Shown one piece after another: positions 60,772 through 64,000 of a DNA stretch of 64,000 nt. Each line of letters opens with the position of its first letter. The first letter of the stretch is position 1. A program made the position numbers and the translations under genes. Source of the DNA: Synechococcus sp. BIOS-E4-1. Lineage in GTDB: Bacteria > Cyanobacteriota > Cyanobacteriia > PCC-6307 > Cyanobiaceae. The stretch lies in contig NZ_CP047935.1 of the NCBI RefSeq assembly GCF_014279995.1, positions 2,687,494 through 2,751,493 on the forward strand, in the 5' to 3' direction. Below the pieces are notes generated by a model. That model searched no databases. It was not told where the DNA came from and worked only from the letters and a program-made list of their open reading frames with translations.

Positions 60772-61827
60772 ATGAGGCAGACCGGACGTCGCGCATTTCT
60801 ACGGCTGATCGCTGGCGCAGCGGTTTCAGGCAGCGTTCTTGATGACCTGCTCCGAAAGACCGGATCTCACCCGCATGGCCAAGCCTCTGCTCAGAACGTT
60901 GACAGCTTGAAACTGGGCTTGATCAGCGACCTGAACGGCTCCTACGGAAGTACGACCTACGGCAGCTCCGTTCAGCGCGGAGTGAAGTTGCTGATGCAGC
61001 AACAACCCAACCTGGTGCTCTGCGCAGGAGACATGGTGGCTGGCCAGAAAAGGTCGTTGACGAACTCTCAGCTGAAGGCGATGTGGGCTGGTTTTGAACA
61101 ATCGGTTCAAGCACCGCTTCAAAAGGCAGGAATTCCCATACTCCCGGCCATCGGCAATCACGACGGATCGAGTCAACAGCATCAAGGACGCTGGATCTAC
61201 GGGCGTGAGCGCCAGCAGGCTGATCTGTTCTGGGGAAAGCATCGCGTGAATCTGCAATCCAGGTTCATTGAGAACGAACGATTTCCCTTTCAGTACGTCT
61301 GGAGACGTCCCGGACTGTTTGTCGTCGTCATCGACGCCTCTTCCGCCAACGTGGATTCCTCACAACGCCAATGGATCGAGTCAGCACTGACCTCACCCTA
61401 TCGCCAGCCTGATGACCTGTGCTTGGTCATGGGCCACCTCCCGCTAACAGCCTTCAGCGAAGGACGGGCTCGCGCTGGGGAATGTATCGCCAATCCACAG
61501 GAGCTGGCCGTTCTGCTGCGAAGCGGCGGTGTTGATCTGGTGATCTCAGGTCATCATCACGCCTGGTACCCATCTGAATCAATGGGTCTTCGGCTGTTGA
61601 GTCTTGGAGCGATGGGAAGCGGCCCCCGCCGGATCATTGGCAGCGGTGTGAATGCACCACCATCTCTGACGCTTCTTGAGTGGTCTCGAGCCTCTGAGTT
61701 GATCAGTGAAACAACCATTGATCTCACCACCATGCAGCCCATGTCCAGCGATCGCCTTCCAGCCCAGGTGAATGTTGCTGGTTTTGCAGAAGCTCGCCGT
61801 AGAAGCCTGCAATGGCAGCGGGGGTGA
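60772..61827 (+). CDS. Tat-exported metallophosphoesterase
   Basis: 351 aa. Twin-arginine signal GRRAFLRLIAGAAVSG, cleavage likely after ASA. Calcineurin-like motifs in order: LGLISDLNG (D-x-H replaced by D-x-N), VLCAGDMV (GD), AIGNHDG (GNHD, about residue 125), MGHLP, and ISGHHHAWY (GHxH, about 260). Two-metal phosphoesterase acting in the periplasm, possibly on organic phosphate. Monocistronic, convergent with psbA. Confidence 0.85.
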   Translation: MRQTGRRAFLRLIAGAAVSGSVLDDLLRKTGSHPHGQASAQNVDSLKLGLISDLNGSYGSTTYGSSVQRGVKLLMQQQPNLVLCAGDMVAGQKRSLTNSQLKAMWAGFEQSVQAPLQKAGIPILPAIGNHDGSSQQHQGRWIYGRERQQADLFWGKHRVNLQSRFIENERFPFQYVWRRPGLFVVVIDASSANVDSSQRQWIESALTSPYRQPDDLCLVMGHLPLTAFSEGRARAGECIANPQELAVLLRSGGVDLVISGHHHAWYPSESMGLRLLSLGAMGSGPRRIIGSGVNAPPSLTLLEWSRASELISETTIDLTTMQPMSSDRLPAQVNVAGFAEARRRSLQWQRG

Positions 61828-61879
61828 CTGATTGCCGGTCACTGATCTCACAGCTCACTGATCCGACAGTCAGCCAACA

Positions 61880-61908
61880 AAAAGCCCCCTCGTGAGAGGG
61901 GGCTTTCC
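61880..61908. terminator. Bidirectional terminator
   Basis: AAAGCCCCCTC gtga GAGGGGGCTTT, an 11-bp perfect stem between the convergent phosphoesterase and psbA genes. Confidence 0.85.
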
Positions 61909-61945
61909 GATTCAGCTAAAGCTGAATCTCTTGGAGACTTCAGCC

Positions 61946-63025
61946 TCAGCCGATGGCGGGAGCTTGCAGAGCCACAGGAGTGGACTCAGCAGCAGCCAGG
62001 TCGAGGGGGAAGTTGTGAGCGTTGCGCTCGTGCATCACTTCCATGCCGAGGTTGGCGCGGTTCAGCACATCAGCCCAGGTGTTCAGGACACGGCCCTGAC
62101 CATCAAGGATGGACTGGTTGAAGTTGAAACCGTTCAGGTTGAAGGCCATGGTTGACACGCCCAGGGCGGTGAACCAGATGCCGACAACGGGCCAGGCAGC
62201 CAGGAAGAAGTGCAGGCTACGGCTGTTGTTGAACGATGCGTATTGGAAGATCAGGCGACCGAAGTAACCGTGGGCAGCCACGATGTTGTAGGTCTCTTCC
62301 TCTTGGCCGAACTTGTAGCCGTAGTTCAGTGAATCGTTCTCAGTGGTTTCGCGAACCAAGGAGGAGGTCACCAGTGAACCGTGCATGGCGGAGAACAGTG
62401 AACCACCGAAGACGCCAGCCACACCAAGCATGTGGAAGGGGTGCATCAGGATGTTGTGCTCGGCCTGGAACACCAACATGAAGTTGAAGGTGCCGGAGAT
62501 GCCCAGGGGCATGCCGTCAGAGAAGGAACCCTGACCGAAGGGGTACACCAGGAACACGGCGGAGGCAGCAGCCACAGGTGCGCTGTAAGCAACGCAGATC
62601 CAGGGGCGCATGCCAAGGCGGTAGGAGAGTTCCCACTCGCGACCCATGTAGCAGAAGATGCCGATCAGGAAGTGGAAGACAACCAGCTGGTAAGGACCGC
62701 CGTTGTACAGCCACTCGTCGAGAGAAGCAGCTTCCCAGATGGGATAGAAGTGAAGGCCGATGGCGTTCGAGGAGGGCACAACAGCACCGGAGATGATGTT
62801 GTTGCCGTAGATCAGGGAGCCGGCGACGGGCTCACGGATGCCGTCGATGTCGACGGGGGGTGCTGCGATGAACGCAACGATGAAGCAGGTGGTGGCAGCC
62901 AGCAGGGTGGGGATCATCAGCACACCGAACCAGCCCACATAGAGGCGGTTGTTGGTGGAGGTGACCCACTCGCAGAACTGCTGCCAGCCATTAGCGCCGG
63001 AGCGCTGCTGAATGGTGGTGGTCAT
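61946..63025 (-). CDS. psbA: Photosystem II D1 protein
   Basis: 359 aa. Full-length D1 with five membrane helices. Residue 130 is Glu ([10 protein letters not shown]), the high-light D1:2-type state. Manganese-cluster and redox residues are in place (Asp170 region, His190, [11 protein letters not shown] loop; C-terminal [16 protein letters not shown] where processing follows Ala344). The N-terminus [20 protein letters not shown] is that of marine Synechococcus copies. Thylakoid membrane. Confidence 0.98.
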   Translation of the reverse strand: MTTTIQQRSGANGWQQFCEWVTSTNNRLYVGWFGVLMIPTLLAATTCFIVAFIAAPPVDIDGIREPVAGSLIYGNNIISGAVVPSSNAIGLHFYPIWEAASLDEWLYNGGPYQLVVFHFLIGIFCYMGREWELSYRLGMRPWICVAYSAPVAAASAVFLVYPFGQGSFSDGMPLGISGTFNFMLVFQAEHNILMHPFHMLGVAGVFGGSLFSAMHGSLVTSSLVRETTENDSLNYGYKFGQEEETYNIVAAHGYFGRLIFQYASFNNSRSLHFFLAAWPVVGIWFTALGVSTMAFNLNGFNFNQSILDGQGRVLNTWADVLNRANLGMEVMHERNAHNFPLDLAAAESTPVALQAPAIG

Positions 63026-63236
63026 GAGAACGGAAAAGAAGGTCTCCGAAGAGACGGTTACGGAAGGGCAGGAAGCCCTGCCAGTTGTGATTGTAAAGCA
63101 ACATTGCGCAAGATGTCGGCTGCTTTATGAAGCTGTCGTGAAGAACCATTGAGACCTCGCTCAGGCGCGGCCCAGGCCGAAGAGAGACCCCTAAAGGATC
63201 GCTTAAGATTCTCAGGTTGTGTCCCAGGAGACGCTC

Positions 63237-63377
63237 GTGGTCCTGATTCGTTGGTTGATCGCAGGACAGCGTCTGGAGGCAACCGTGCCCACCAAGGATG
63301 CGCGCCACAGGCGACATGAACTGGAGGCGCAGGGTGCGGTTGTTTATTGGAGTGAACGTCTGGTCGAAACTGGCTGA
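63237..63377 (+). CDS. Small 46-aa protein
   Basis: GTG start: MVLIRWLIAGQRLEATVPTK, then HELEAQGAVVYWSERLVETG. Divergent from psbA. Reads like a small conserved cyanobacterial protein; family name unknown to me. Confidence 0.55.
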   Translation: MVLIRWLIAGQRLEATVPTKDARHRRHELEAQGAVVYWSERLVETG

Positions 63378-63413
63378 ACACCCACACTGGAACCATCAAC
63401 AACCGCTGCGGTC

Positions 63414-63767
63414 ATGCACCCGTCTTCAGCCCCCGCCGTTCGATCGCTGGCCATCGCTTTGACCGCCGTGATGACAGCTGTGCTCGTTAGTGCCTGTCAG
63501 AAGAAGTCCGACACTCAGCCTTCAACAGACATCAGTCGCGACGCACAGATCAGTGAGCTGAAAAGCCGCCTTGACCAGCTTGAACAACGGGTGAACAAGG
63601 GAATGCCTGGCAGTGACGACAGTGGAGAGCGAGTCCCGCCAGGACCGGTCAAATCCATCACATTCCGCAGCGGCACCGCCGACGACCGGCTGAGGATCTA
63701 CTGGGAAAACGGCAAGGTGAGCAGTCTTCCCTGCACGCTGGAACAGGGCACCTGGGCCTGTGGATGA
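63414..63767 (+). CDS. Lipoprotein with coiled coil, 117 aa
   Basis: Signal ALTAVMTAVLVSACQKK with lipobox VSAC. Residues about 43-62 form a heptad coiled coil (ISELKSRLDQLEQRVNK), then a small C-terminal domain with two Cys (SLPCTLEQGTWACG). Membrane-anchored in the periplasm. Family unknown. Confidence 0.7.
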   Translation: MHPSSAPAVRSLAIALTAVMTAVLVSACQKKSDTQPSTDISRDAQISELKSRLDQLEQRVNKGMPGSDDSGERVPPGPVKSITFRSGTADDRLRIYWENGKVSSLPCTLEQGTWACG

Positions 63768-63878
63768 GCCTGTTCAGCAGGAGTGGATCAACAGTCACAA
63801 CAAGACATGCGTTTGCAGTTTCGAGAAACACCATTCACTGAGCATGGGCATCAGGCTGTTGGCCCATCAAAGAAACCC

Positions 63879-64000
63879 ATGAACCGAATGCTGAAAGCGG
63901 CCGTCGGGCTTGCCCTCACCCTGGGAGGCATCGGTGCAATCGAAGCAGCACCCTCCCTGCCACTCGCACAGCCCAAGGCAGCAAACCTGGCAAGGATGAA
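63879..64000 (+). CDS. Secreted protein, 5' end only
   Basis: MNRMLKAAVGLALTLGGIGA then a likely cleavage site and Pro/Ala-rich start of the mature part. Runs off the window. Confidence 0.6.
   Translation, partial: MNRMLKAAVGLALTLGGIGAIEAAPSLPLAQPKAANLARM

Noticed and set aside
62432-63130. 232-codon plus-strand frame
   Set aside because: Exact antisense shadow of psbA.

Overview
The window looks like marine Synechococcus, or a close picocyanobacterial relative. It carries a D1 (psbA) protein of marine-Synechococcus type, a high-light-inducible protein, a bacterial-type metallothionein, DUF1651/DUF3104/DUF3303-like small proteins and many prochlorosin-type (Nif11-leader) lanthipeptide precursors. 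The assignment rests on protein recognition only; no search was run.

Layout. About 1-52 kb is a loose, repeat-rich accessory region made mostly of very small genes, many broken. It holds: (a) about 16 Nif11-leader precursor genes, intact or damaged, all on the minus strand, with clusters at 37.0-38.6 kb and 44.2-45.8 kb, a duplicated pair at 11.5/12.9 kb and singletons elsewhere; (b) one different double-glycine leader peptide (31.1 kb) and one frameshifted precursor-like gene (47.1-47.5 kb); (c) many small secreted proteins and lipoproteins; (d) a composite repeat made of a 3'-half tRNA-Arg(UCU) remnant next to a DUF1651-like gene, in all states of decay, plus a tandem unit carrying a 3'-half tRNA-Thr(CGU) remnant (49.6/51.4 kb); (e) phage-like coiled-coil and small genes at 39.9-44.0 kb; (f) scattered full-size genes: a DMT-family permease, an NmrA-like protein, an FAD monooxygenase, a Dps ferritin, an NAD-dependent epimerase, a channel-like membrane protein and an outer-membrane barrel. 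About 52.4-64 kb is calmer and core-like: secreted proteins, a DUF389 membrane protein, a Tat-exported metallophosphatase, psbA, and a lipoprotein.

How it may work. No LanM synthetase or peptidase-transporter is encoded here, so the precursors must be served in trans, as in the prochlorosin system. They fall under three promoter types. The first is an inverted repeat AACCG-N12-CGGYT exactly 28 bp from a TAGA-type -10 box, shared with dps, metallothionein and a small HTH-like gene. The second is an array of CACCAGAA boxes spaced 11, 22 and 23 bp, shared with small secreted proteins. The third is a CTGCAG/TTGCTATAA promoter. This suggests small secreted products and RiPP precursors are co-regulated with stress or metal genes by at least two unidentified regulators. 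The tRNA-half remnants point to repeated past visits by tRNA-targeting mobile elements.
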